A DNA stretch of 39,957 nucleotides from Nitrospirota bacterium. GTDB taxonomy: Bacteria; Nitrospirota; Thermodesulfovibrionia; Thermodesulfovibrionales; SM23-35. Positions 1 through 7,971 of this stretch are shown one piece after another. The position numbers and the translations under genes are program-made. The notes under the pieces were generated by a model. That model saw only the letters and a list, made by a program, of their open reading frames with translations. It searched no databases and was not told the DNA's origin. The DNA lies in assembly GCA_014859105.1 (NCBI GenBank), contig JACUUX010000023.1, positions 1-39,957 of the forward strand. The letters are read 5' to 3'. How positions within the stretch are numbered: the first letter of the stretch is position 1; each line of letters opens with the position of its first letter.

Positions 1-1615
1 GTTCCTCCGCCTCCACCTCATATTGAGAACGAAGCAGTTTGATCTGGGACTCGATAGCCTCCCGTTTGCTTTCAAGCTCACGCTGTTTCCGTCCTGTTTC
101 CTGCCGGCGCATGAGGGCCTCGGCCTTTTCCCTTTCCTCCTCGGCAACGCGCGCAGAGCCGGTCAGCACTTTGTCCTGCCCGAGATAAACGTCGCACACA
201 TCAATCCCCTCTTTTGTGAGCAGGAACTCTCGAATCTGGTTGGAATGGCCTATGCCTCGCGCCTTTAAGATGTACAAGCCGCGGTTGCGCTCTCCCCCTA
301 TTTCCATGTCTCTTAGTAGTATCAATGTATCCATCAGCGACGAAACGGCCAACGTTGTTTGTTCGATGTTTTCCTGATGGGACAAATTTGTAAATATGGT
401 CGTGACCAGCCTTATCTTGAGGTAATCTATAAGCCGGATCAGCATCGACTTCACTTCGTTTTCACTGCCGACTGAAATCATATTGGTTATCGGGTCGAAG
501 ATAACCACGCCTGGATTGAAACTGCTGACGAGATTATGTATCTGCACTAAGTGCATTTCGAGTCCGCTGAAGGTCGGGCGGGATGCCTGGATTTTCAGAA
601 GTCCCTTCTTTACCCATGGCTCCAGATTGATGTCTATCGACCGCATGTTGCGGATAATCTGGTTCTGCGATTCCTCGAAAGCGAGGTACAAACACCGCTC
701 GCCTCTGCGGCATACCGAGTCTGCAAATTTGCACGCTATGCTCGATTTCCCTGTACCGGCTGTGCCTGATATCAGGATACTGCTGCCACGGTAATAGCCT
801 TTTCCTTCGAGCATGGTATCCAGCCGTGGTATCCCGGTGGAGATCCTTTCGGACGAGACCTTGTGGGTAAGTTCAAGGGATGTGACCGGCAGGACCGAGA
901 AGCCCGTATTGTCGATCAGGAACGGATATTCATTCGTACCGTGGATCGATCCACGGTATTTCACTATTCTCATTCTCCGCGTTGCGACTTGTTCGGTTAA
1001 GTGATGGTCGAGGAATATGACACAGTCAGATACGTACTCTTCAAGACCGTGTCTGGTCATTAAGCCGGCGCCTTTTTCGCCTGTAATAATGGCAGTGAGG
1101 CCCTTTGATTTCAGCCAGCGAAAAAGCCTGCGGATCTCCGCCCTTAAGATACCTTCATTCGGCAGCGCGCCGAACAGAGACTCAATCGTGTCGAGCGCTA
1201 TCCGCTTTGCTCCGATTGAATCGACCATGTGTCCCAGCCTGACGAAGAGGCCCTCAAGGTTGTACTCGCCGGTCACCTCGATCTCGGAACGCTCGATATG
1301 TATGTAATCTACGATCATTTTCCTGCTGTTTGAGAGTTTGTTAAGGTCATACCCGAGGGAAGCAAAGTTCTTCACTAAGTCTTCGACAGGCTCCTCGAAA
1401 GACACGAATACACCGGGTTCGTTGAATTGTGTAGCGCCGTTTACGAGGAATTCCATGGCAAAGACAGTCTTACCGCATCCCGCAGCTCCTGCGATTAAAG
1501 TGGGTCTGCCTTTCGGAAGCCCTCCGCCTGTTACTTCATCAAGCCCCTGGATTCCCGTTAGCGATTTAATTAGTGTCGCGCCGGACAGATGCGTTTTACC
1601 TTTTATTTTAGCCAT
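1..1615 (-). CDS. KaiC-family double-domain ATPase (C-terminal end outside window)
   Basis: RecA-fold ATPase with two KaiC domains in tandem, of the circadian-clock/signalling KaiC family. The reading frame is open for 538 codons from ATG at 1615 and runs off the window. Walker A motifs are GAAGCGKT (residues 43-50) and GTAGTGKS (284-291). The paired catalytic glutamates of KaiC domains are seen as FEE at 73-75 and 313-315. In the second domain the segment matching the cyanobacterial S431/T432 autophosphorylation site reads VSSLMDT, so both phospho-positions are serine (425/426). After about residue 485 there is a charged coiled-coil-like tail, absent from clock KaiC. A strong ribosome site (AGGAGGGGGC) lies just upstream of the ATG. 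No KaiA or KaiB is seen nearby. The gene looks visibly richer in G+C than its right-hand neighbours. The family is certain; a clock role is not shown, and a signalling or stress role is more usual outside cyanobacteria. Confidence 0.93.
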   Translation of the reverse strand, partial: MAKIKGKTHLSGATLIKSLTGIQGLDEVTGGGLPKGRPTLIAGAAGCGKTVFAMEFLVNGATQFNEPGVFVSFEEPVEDLVKNFASLGYDLNKLSNSRKMIVDYIHIERSEIEVTGEYNLEGLFVRLGHMVDSIGAKRIALDTIESLFGALPNEGILRAEIRRLFRWLKSKGLTAIITGEKGAGLMTRHGLEEYVSDCVIFLDHHLTEQVATRRMRIVKYRGSIHGTNEYPFLIDNTGFSVLPVTSLELTHKVSSERISTGIPRLDTMLEGKGYYRGSSILISGTAGTGKSSIACKFADSVCRRGERCLYLAFEESQNQIIRNMRSIDINLEPWVKKGLLKIQASRPTFSGLEMHLVQIHNLVSSFNPGVVIFDPITNMISVGSENEVKSMLIRLIDYLKIRLVTTIFTNLSHQENIEQTTLAVSSLMDTLILLRDMEIGGERNRGLYILKARGIGHSNQIREFLLTKEGIDVCDVYLGQDKVLTGSARVAEEEREKAEALMRRQETGRKQRELESKREAIESQIKLLRSQYEVEAEE

Positions 1616-1765
1616 TCGGTTGCCCCCTCCTGTACGATATTAATAAAAATGATATTTTAATGTAATTTGTTCCTTTTTTGCATCACGGCCCCTCTTTGGC
1701 TGGTCAGTTCTATAGGGAGGAAAGATAGTCTGTTGACTCGGAGTTCCATGGTATGCTGGTCATAT

Positions 1766-1912
1766 TCATGACTGATAACGGGGTTCCGATATCTTCAGCG
1801 CCTCCTCTGCCTGCCTGCGACAGGGTTCTCTTGCTTGCCATTCTTTAAGAGGCTAATGCAGTTCTGCTAATCCATTTATAAGTTTCTCTTTTGTTTTGCC
1901 TTTATATTTCAT
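1766..1912 (-). pseudogene. Fossil N-terminus of a PAS sensor kinase
   Basis: On the minus strand, ATG at 1912 opens a frame starting MKYKGKTKEKLINGLAEL, closely like the usual start of PAS-domain histidine kinases (M-K-x-K-T-K-E-Q-L-I-N-E-L-x-E-L). A TAG follows at once. Read through in the same frame come QAEEALKISEPRY and then a TGA; that segment resembles the linker (R/Q-A-E-E-A-L-x-x-S-E-x-R-Y) that precedes a PAS domain. No PAS or kinase domain follows. I read this as the decayed 5' end of a lost sensor kinase. The rest of the 1616-2048 gap is AT-rich and I see no other gene in it. Confidence 0.5.
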
Positions 1913-2048
1913 GTCTTTTTTTATCAAAATATTGATTGTTTGTCATACGCATTGATTTTAGGAAGAATCTTTCGCCTCCCTGGAAACTGTGAGCCTTATT
2001 CCATCCAGCACAGCATTCTGAATCCTTAATCCTTTTAGGGAAATAAAA

Positions 2049-2456
2049 TTATAAGAAACGAAAGTTTCTCACAGCCGCTGAGATAACAAACACTCTCAAA
2101 TTGTTAGATTGTGGGTCCATGGGAGTCACGAAAAACCCAAGACGACTGGGGTCATAACCTATAGTTGAGCCAACTAACACTTCACCGTCAGTAAATGTCA
2201 CTTCGACTTTTCGACCAGGATATTGCTGACCTTCTGCAAAGTGTTTTATCTCATTGTACGCTGCGTTCCCCACAAAGTCCTTTACGAAAAATACTGACTT
2301 AAGCTCTTTTACGGAAACCTTTTCACCTTTATCTGTGGGTCGAGATTCACTGGACCGAACATGAAATATAGGCTTATTAGGAAAGAAATCATTTGTATAG
2401 CCCTTGATAAGTTTGCCATTAGCATACCGCATGATAACTTTTACTGGTTCCATCAT
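2049..2456 (-). CDS. Small conserved hypothetical protein
   Basis: A 135-residue soluble protein with no signal peptide or membrane segment. It starts MMEPVKVIMRYANGKLIKGY and contains the run FFPNKPIFHV and, near the middle, VFFVKDFVGN. I have seen this pattern in short uncharacterised proteins of sediment bacteria, often near PilZ or sensor proteins, but I cannot attach a function. The second half (KVEVTFTDGEVLVGSTIGYD) looks like a repeat of the first (KVIMRYANGKLIKGYTNDF), suggesting two copies of a small beta-rich unit. Either of the first two Met codons could be the start. It stands alone, between a fossil kinase start and a broken reading frame. Real gene likely; function unknown. Confidence 0.6.
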   Translation of the reverse strand: MMEPVKVIMRYANGKLIKGYTNDFFPNKPIFHVRSSESRPTDKGEKVSVKELKSVFFVKDFVGNAAYNEIKHFAEGQQYPGRKVEVTFTDGEVLVGSTIGYDPSRLGFFVTPMDPQSNNLRVFVISAAVRNFRFL

Positions 2457-2538
2457 CGTTCTACCCTATAACAGACAAACCTTCAGTGGAATACGTCCCA
2501 ATCTGCTGGAATGGTTTGCCTTCTGTTCCCCTCTTTCT

Positions 2539-2838
2539 TTATTCATCATTCATTTTGATATGGGATAATCTAAATCTTGCGGCTTTTATAATGATGGCAA
2601 TTTCTTTTTTATATAAGTCAGGTAAAGAATCCATTATTTCATCCAAATAATCTGTTGCCGTTATGAGTTGAGCTTTTGGTTTACTGTTCTGTTTAATTGG
2701 TTTTCAGAGTCACCATTATGATCAAAAAATACACCTCTAATGATTTGCAGATTCTCAAGAATTAAGTCTATAACACAATATTGATTAAAAGAAATGCTAG
2801 ATGATTGACTAACAAGTGATAGCAATAAACTGTCAATT
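2539..2838 (-). pseudogene. Frameshifted small reading frame of unknown origin
   Basis: Two overlapping minus-strand frames without good starts together look like one protein broken by a frameshift. The upstream frame, open from the end of the LuxR-type gene, includes LILENLQIIRGVFFDHNGD and stops at a TAA near 2668. The downstream frame includes TATDYLDEIMDSLPDLYKK and ends with TAA at 2539-2541. Both have protein-like composition, but I recognise neither. The shift would lie near 2680-2700. The alternative is chance open frames in AT-rich DNA. Confidence 0.25.
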
Positions 2839-4443
2839 TTAACTGAACGCTAAAAGGTAAGATTTGAGGTTTGTTTTTTTGTTCTTTAGTCCGAGTTTCC
2901 TTCTGATATTACCTCTGTGAAAGGCGATAGTTCTTTCGGATAAATTTAGCAATTCGCCGATCTCTTTATTCGTTTTGCCCTGCCGCAGAAGATTTGCTAT
3001 TTGAATCTCTGAGGGGGTAAAGTTTATATGCTTGGAGGATAACCTATGCGAAAATAATGAGGTAATGTCGTTCAGATTTGATTCCAGAATATTTACATGG
3101 GCCTTTTGTTGTTCATCTAATCGGCCTATTTTCAGTTTTTCTAAATAGGGAACAACCAATTCCTTTATGTTCAATAATATCTTATCTTCGAACTCTGTCT
3201 TATCTTCATCTCTTCTTTTCAGTAAGACTTTCAATGCTATATTTGCTTCTTCAAGGTTATGAGTTTTGATTTCCAATTCCCTTTCTTTTTTTCGCAGAGC
3301 CTCTTCTACTTTCTTGCGTTCGGTGACATCGCGAATATTACATTGTGCCAGCCTTGCCCTGTCGACCATATATATATCCGTGTCGATATATTGCCCGGAC
3401 TTGGTTTTTACCGGGACATCATCGTAATAAATAATGCCGTTCCTGTCCAATGTTTGCATTATCTTTTGAAAATCACCCATATCAAGCGAGACACCGATAT
3501 TCTGAAGCTTTTTTCCGATGCACTCCTCTTTGGAATAGCCCAACATCTCTGTGGCAGCTGGATTAGCATGGGTTATCTTCCCTTCGTGTTTTTCGAGAAG
3601 CAATATCCCGTCGTTTGCGGTCTCAAAAAGACGTCTGTAGCGCTCTTCAGACTCCTCTAATAAGCTTTCCAGTCGCCTGTGTTCAGTAATGTCGTTCCCG
3701 ATGCAAAGGATCTCTATAACCTTACCGTTCCCATCGCGAATAGCCTTGTTCGTCCAGGCCACCCATACCCGTTCACCGTTCCGTCGCATGTTTTCATTTT
3801 CGTTGTTGATATATTTCTCCGGATGTATTCCGATATCTTTAATCATGAAATCAAGGTCATGGCCCGAAGACTCTGTTTCCGGCAGGATAGTGCCCACAAC
3901 ACTACATCCGAGCATCTCTTCCTCGGTATAACCAAAGAACATCTGTGCAAACTCGTTGAAAAAAGTGACCTTTCCTTTCGGATCCATCCTTAAGATAATG
4001 CTGTTTGCATTCTCGACAAGCTCGCCATTTTTTGCCTCATTTGCCTCAAGCGCTTTTTCAACCTTTTTGCGCTCGCTTATATCTTCAATGGCAAGCAGTA
4101 TCATCTGCGTGCCGACATCTTTCCGATAGACCTGGCAGGCATTTAGGAGCATTGTTTTGTGGCCGATGGTGGGGAAACTATGCTCAACTTCGTAGTTATC
4201 AAACCGTTTGTGTGTTGGGAGAATGTCCTCAAGCAATGTCCTAAGCGCAGGGATGTCCCACTGTTTGTTGCCGACATCGAAGATGAGATGTCCGATGGTT
4301 TTTCCCTGCTCTACCTTGAAGATGTTATAGAAGCTCCGGTTGGCAGAGAGAATATTCAGGTTCGCATCCAGAACTAAAAGCGGTTCGCGGATCGTTTCGA
4401 CTATGTCTTCAATTCCAGGAAAATCATTGTTCTTCATAAGCAC
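2839..4443 (-). CDS. PAS-PAS-PAS-LuxR one-component transcription regulator
   Basis: Soluble sensor-regulator of about 534 residues. Three PAS domains lie at roughly 8-130, 145-260 and 270-390. The first ([20 protein letters not shown]) is of the type found in CheB/CheR-linked PAS proteins. Each ends in the usual D-I/V-S/T-E-R/H linker. A helical stretch of about 80 residues leads to a C-terminal LuxR/FixJ-type HTH ([20 protein letters not shown], then [20 protein letters not shown]). There is no kinase, receiver or membrane segment, so ligand sensing probably acts directly on DNA binding. Start choice: the frame is open back to 4797, but AGGAGGA sits six bases before GTG at 4443 (ATG 4437 follows two codons later), domain homology begins there, and the longer version would overlap the divergent gene. 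It may regulate the divergent secreted-protein and radical SAM genes. Confidence 0.85.
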   Translation of the reverse strand: MLMKNNDFPGIEDIVETIREPLLVLDANLNILSANRSFYNIFKVEQGKTIGHLIFDVGNKQWDIPALRTLLEDILPTHKRFDNYEVEHSFPTIGHKTMLLNACQVYRKDVGTQMILLAIEDISERKKVEKALEANEAKNGELVENANSIILRMDPKGKVTFFNEFAQMFFGYTEEEMLGCSVVGTILPETESSGHDLDFMIKDIGIHPEKYINNENENMRRNGERVWVAWTNKAIRDGNGKVIEILCIGNDITEHRRLESLLEESEERYRRLFETANDGILLLEKHEGKITHANPAATEMLGYSKEECIGKKLQNIGVSLDMGDFQKIMQTLDRNGIIYYDDVPVKTKSGQYIDTDIYMVDRARLAQCNIRDVTERKKVEEALRKKERELEIKTHNLEEANIALKVLLKRRDEDKTEFEDKILLNIKELVVPYLEKLKIGRLDEQQKAHVNILESNLNDITSLFSHRLSSKHINFTPSEIQIANLLRQGKTNKEIGELLNLSERTIAFHRGNIRRKLGLKNKKTNLKSYLLAFS

Positions 4444-4669
4444 TATGATCCTCCTCAGCTCATAGTATAGCAGGGGTACAGCATAATTCAACCCACCACG
4501 TGTACGTATTAAAAGACAATACTGTTTCGCTGATTTCTCATTGAAAGAGGGCAAGGCTGAGCCGGCGATTAAGCTCTTAATAAATCCCAAGAGGGCCGCA
4601 CTTCTGAGTGGGGACATGGTGTCAGGAAAATCATTGAGTGAGAAATTGCACACATCCTTGCTGCTGAAA

Positions 4670-4698
4670 TTGTCGGAACAGGCGGGGAGTGATAAAAT
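4670..4698 (+). promoter_or_regulatory. Predicted sigma-70 promoter for the 4722 gene
   Basis: TTGTCG (4670-4675) and TAAAAT (4693-4698) are separated by exactly 17 bases and lie just ahead of the ribosome site and ATG at 4722. It sits in the divergent region shared with the PAS-LuxR regulator. The 4444-4721 gap otherwise shows no gene. Confidence 0.45.
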
Positions 4699-4721
4699 AG
4701 CATAGAGGAGGAGATGACCAC

Positions 4722-5627
4722 ATGCTTGCGATTCGTGTTGTCTGTCTTTTCTTAATAATCCCATTCTTTTTATCTTTCCAATGGTGTGACATTTCATACG
4801 GTAATGAATCGTTACCTGCCGGACGTGGATCTCTTATCGATAAATACCATAAGATTGAAAAAGAACTGGAGAAAAGTACGCTCACTATCCCATTCTATGT
4901 AGAATCGTCCGTGAGTAAAAATGCCTCCCATGTCGATATCTACGGAACCATCAACTCTCCTTTCGGTCTTATAAAAAATGAGTTTCTGGTTCCGACCAAC
5001 TGGTGCGAGATTGTTTTGCCTCATCCTAATATAAGGGCATGTACTTATAAGAAAATGCATGATACATGGTTGCTCAATATCTATAACGTCAATAAATTCT
5101 CCAAACCTCTTGAGGATGCATATCAGATGAAATTCGTATACAGCGTAAGTGAACTGCAGCCCTTCTATTTTGATATCGCACTCACTGCACATAAGGGGCC
5201 CTCTCATACAAAGGATCACCAGTTCGGATTTGAGGCAACACCATTGGACGAAGGCAGGACATTTATTCATTTCCGTTATTCTTTTGGCTACAGTGCCTTG
5301 GGATATTTCCTTATGAAAATATTCGGCGGCGGTAAGGTCGGATTCAGTGTCATCGGCACGGATAGCGACGGTAATCCTGTTTATGCCGGTGGGTTAAGAG
5401 GCTCAGTCGAGCGTAATGTTATGCGCTATTATCTTGCAATTCTGGCGTACCTGGACACACTTAAGATTCCTGCTGAGCAACGATTTGAGAAACGGGTTAG
5501 TCAATGGTATGATTTGGCCGCTCTATACAAAAAACAACTTCTCGAAATGGAAGAGGAAGAATATCTTACTTACAAGAGACAGGACCGAAGAAGTCAGCAA
5601 CAACTCCAAAGTGATTTGAACAGATAA
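4722..5627 (+). CDS. Secreted/periplasmic protein, possible SRPBCC-like fold
   Basis: A 301-residue protein with a clear N-terminal signal segment (hydrophobic [14 protein letters not shown], likely cleavage near residue 28), so exported. The body has alternating beta-rich stretches. The run [20 protein letters not shown], then the glycine-rich [12 protein letters not shown], resembles lipid- or ligand-binding START/SRPBCC-type proteins, but this is only an impression. The C-terminus is a charged helix ([15 protein letters not shown]). A ribosome site (GAGGAGGAGA) precedes the ATG. It is the first gene after a predicted promoter and is followed 27 bases later by a radical SAM gene, probably in the same transcript. 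The regulator divergent from it is the obvious candidate controller. Function unknown. Confidence 0.7.
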   Translation: MLAIRVVCLFLIIPFFLSFQWCDISYGNESLPAGRGSLIDKYHKIEKELEKSTLTIPFYVESSVSKNASHVDIYGTINSPFGLIKNEFLVPTNWCEIVLPHPNIRACTYKKMHDTWLLNIYNVNKFSKPLEDAYQMKFVYSVSELQPFYFDIALTAHKGPSHTKDHQFGFEATPLDEGRTFIHFRYSFGYSALGYFLMKIFGGGKVGFSVIGTDSDGNPVYAGGLRGSVERNVMRYYLAILAYLDTLKIPAEQRFEKRVSQWYDLAALYKKQLLEMEEEEYLTYKRQDRRSQQQLQSDLNR

Positions 5628-5654
5628 GGACTTATGAATATAATTTTTTAGAAA

Positions 5655-7031
5655 ATGGTTATCAGAAGAGTTTCATTTATCGAAGCAGGCTCACCCGGCC
5701 TGCATATCTTCAGCAAGTTTCCCATACCGCGACTTGGCGCCGTGTTGCTTTCTACCATCCTCAGGGAAAGGGGATACGAAGTAAAGGCATTTATTGAGGA
5801 CATTGCCGAACCCGATTGGTCATTTATTGAGAGCTCTGACATCGTCTGCATCTCGACCATAACGTCCACAGCGATGAAGGCTTACGGAATGGGGGAACGG
5901 TTAAAGGCCCTGGGGATACCGGTGATTATGGGTGGAGCACATCCCACGTTTCTGCCCGATGAGTCCCTAAAATATGCCGACTTTGTCATACGGGGGGAAG
6001 GAGAGTATTCCCTTGTTGAACTGCTTGAGTACATGGAGAAAGGAACCCCGGCATTAACGGGTATCAAAGGGCTTTCGTACAGGGACAATGACGGGAGGAA
6101 TGTTCACAATCCCTCCAGAGAATTTATCGAAGACCTTGACAGCCTCCCCGAGCCTGACTTCTCCCTTGTTCATAAATGGAACCTATCAAATATCTATCCT
6201 GTTTTGACATCGAGGGGCTGTCCCTTTGACTGTAAGTTCTGCTCCGTCATCCAGATGTTCGGAAGGAGCTACCGTTTTAAATCCGTTGAGGCAACGCTGA
6301 AGGAATTAAAATATGTAGCATCAGTATCAAAAGCGACCAAGTTCATTGTTGACGATAACTTTACAGCTAACAAAAGGAGGACCAAAGAAATCCTCAGGGG
6401 AATGATCGTAGAGAGAATTAAGATGCGTTGGTCTGCCCAGGTTAGGACAGATGTTGCCAATGACCCTGAACTTCTCCGCCTGATGGCTGACTCTGGCTGC
6501 CATACTTTGTACATCGGCTTTGAATCCATCAATGCCGGGACGCTTGAAGCATATAATAAAAAACAGGGACTGGAGGATATCATTTCCTGCATCAGGACAG
6601 TCAAAGATCACGGTATTCACATCCACGGAATGTTCGTTCTGGGGGCGGACACCGACGATGTGGAGACTATCCGCGGGACTGCTGATTTTGCAACAGACCA
6701 TGGGATAGACACGGTGCAGTTCCTGATTCTTACGCCACTACCGGGAACACCGCTCTTTCACGATATGACGGAGAGCAGAAGACTGCTCCATACGGACTGG
6801 AGCAAATATGATGTCCAGCATGTGGTTTTCAAGCCCTGGCTCATGTCAGCGGCCACCCTTCAGATTGAGACCTTCAGGGCAATGGCTCGTTTTTATTCAT
6901 GGAGGTATATTCTCAGGCATCTGGCGAGATTTGACCTCCACTATGCAGCGATCGGAATTTTTGGGAAAACAGCCATTCATAAATCCCTGAAGGCATCTTC
7001 CACCTATCTGCAGGAAGCTAACGTACAATGA
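5655..7031 (+). CDS. B12-binding-type radical SAM protein (first copy)
   Basis: 458-residue enzyme with an N-terminal Rossmann-like cobalamin-binding-type domain (1-150; VIMGGAHPTFLPDE is typical) and a radical SAM domain whose [4Fe-4S] ligands are C189, C193 and C196 in SRGCPFDCKFC. Such proteins (BchE/HpnJ-like) perform radical methylations, cyclisations or oxidations on lipids, porphyrins or natural products. The B12 histidine motif D-x-H-x-x-G is not evident, which is common in this class. The substrate cannot be told from sequence. It lies 27 bases after the secreted-protein gene. A second, distinct B12-type radical SAM gene follows 0.9 kb downstream with the same architecture and similar C-terminal signatures (TPLPGTPLF here, TPYPGTKIY there). 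Confidence 0.88.
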   Translation: MVIRRVSFIEAGSPGLHIFSKFPIPRLGAVLLSTILRERGYEVKAFIEDIAEPDWSFIESSDIVCISTITSTAMKAYGMGERLKALGIPVIMGGAHPTFLPDESLKYADFVIRGEGEYSLVELLEYMEKGTPALTGIKGLSYRDNDGRNVHNPSREFIEDLDSLPEPDFSLVHKWNLSNIYPVLTSRGCPFDCKFCSVIQMFGRSYRFKSVEATLKELKYVASVSKATKFIVDDNFTANKRRTKEILRGMIVERIKMRWSAQVRTDVANDPELLRLMADSGCHTLYIGFESINAGTLEAYNKKQGLEDIISCIRTVKDHGIHIHGMFVLGADTDDVETIRGTADFATDHGIDTVQFLILTPLPGTPLFHDMTESRRLLHTDWSKYDVQHVVFKPWLMSAATLQIETFRAMARFYSWRYILRHLARFDLHYAAIGIFGKTAIHKSLKASSTYLQEANVQ

Positions 7032-7038
7032 AAATTCA

Positions 7039-7110
7039 TCACTCAACTTTTTTGAAGTCGATGAATTCCTGCGCCACATCTATATGGTTCATTTGTTCTT
7101 TTCTTATCAT
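7039..7110 (-). CDS. Possible 23-residue peptide or truncated gene start
   Basis: A very good ribosome site (GGAGGTGA, complement of 7118-7125) sits seven bases before ATG at 7110, opening a frame of only 23 codons (MIRKEQMNHIDVAQEFIDFK). The frame can be extended further upstream, but the ribosome site argues for this start. It could be a small protein or the left-over start of a deleted gene, a pattern seen elsewhere in this window. Confidence 0.3.
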   Translation of the reverse strand: MIRKEQMNHIDVAQEFIDFKKVE

Positions 7111-7336
7111 GGAATAGTCACCTCCAATAAAATTATTATAAATTTCAATGGTCATGCCATCCGTTAAAGGAAACAGTATATTAGTACTGGACAACATCAA
7201 GTCGAACCCGGAAACCATCTTCATCGGCAGGATATACCAGTGCGATACGTTAAGGTTTTAGACAGGAAGAACCCCGGGGACAGAAACTCATTCTTCACGC
7301 AAGACCGATCAAACCCTGTTTGGTCTATCTAAAAAA

Positions 7337-7483
7337 TTACTTTATCTTCCCTTTTACCGTCTTTATGGCTGGAAGTTTCGGGCCTTTATGCAGGGTTTTG
7401 CCACAGGTCGGGCATTTCGGGGGCAACAGCTTGAACGTTGCGTGGCAGCCTGGGCACTTGTAATCAACCTTCTTCTCTTTCAT
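7337..7483 (-). CDS. 48-residue zinc-ribbon protein
   Basis: A small gene on the minus strand with ATG at 7483 and TAA at 7337-7339. The protein starts MKEKKVDYKCPGCHATFKLL and goes on with CPTCGKTL, a two-knuckle C-x2-C...C-x2-C zinc ribbon (or rubredoxin-like knuckle), followed by a lysine-rich tail (KTVKGKIK). Ribosome site GGAGGAAAAGTC precedes the ATG. It lies alone between the two radical SAM genes on the opposite strand. Such mini zinc ribbons are often nucleic-acid or protein-binding; nothing more specific can be said. Confidence 0.75.
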   Translation of the reverse strand: MKEKKVDYKCPGCHATFKLLPPKCPTCGKTLHKGPKLPAIKTVKGKIK

Positions 7484-7733
7484 GACTTTTCCTCCGCATC
7501 CTTTTTAGTTCTCAGAATATTCATTTTCGGTAATAAAGTCAATAAAACGGAGAGTATTGACCCCCATACTGCGGAGTAAAAAAAACTCACCATGGAATAA
7601 AAACTTTTCGAGGCAAATATTACATGTGTATCTTTCTGCTTTGCGGTGTACATATAGATAGTGATTTTTGGAAGTCCTCACTTTCTTAAATAGTCAAAAT
7701 GGTGTAGATTATAACCAGTAATTCATAGGTGGA

Positions 7734-7799
7734 ATATCCGAAATACTTCGGATATAACCCCAAAAAATGGTGGGATAGACTAAATTATTCGTATAATTT
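7734..7799. other. Two adjacent perfect stem-loops in a gene-free stretch
   Basis: The gap 7484-7971 contains no gene I can support. It holds two perfect inverted repeats with four-base loops: ATATCCGAA/TTCGGATAT (7734-7742 and 7747-7755) and AAATTAT/ATAATTT (7782-7788 and 7793-7799). Neither is followed by a T-run, so they are not ordinary terminators. They lie about 170-240 bases ahead of the radical SAM gene at 7972 and may be operators or parts of a structured leader. Confidence 0.4.
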
Positions 7800-7971
7800 C
7801 GGAGTGAACGAGTTAGCTGAGAATTGTTTTGCTCTACGGGTACAACTTAAGTAAGGAATGACTTGTCGCGGTGGCTAAGTTCCGGTTCGTTAGGCACACA
7901 TTCATATACAGATACATCTTAGGTTTTTATGAAACTGCCTCCGAAGAATTACAAAGTAGAAAGGATCAAGC

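Noticed and set aside
483-1643. Several plus-strand frames of 60-100 codons
   Set aside because: They lie opposite the KaiC gene, whose frame carries two full sets of ATPase motifs; the plus frames have no motifs or ribosome sites.
4444-4797. N-terminal extension of the PAS-LuxR protein by 118 residues
   Set aside because: It overlaps the divergent secreted-protein gene and its promoter, has no domain homology, and a strong ribosome site sits right before GTG 4443.
7302-7326. Inverted repeat AGACC...GGTCT as a terminator of the zinc-ribbon gene
   Set aside because: The stem is interrupted by a bulge and the T-run lies on the wrong side for the minus-strand gene.
7889-7895. GTTAGGC, resembling an attC core site
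   Set aside because: No partner R-Y-Y-Y-A-A-C core or complementary left half is found upstream, so a lone 7-mer is not an attC site.
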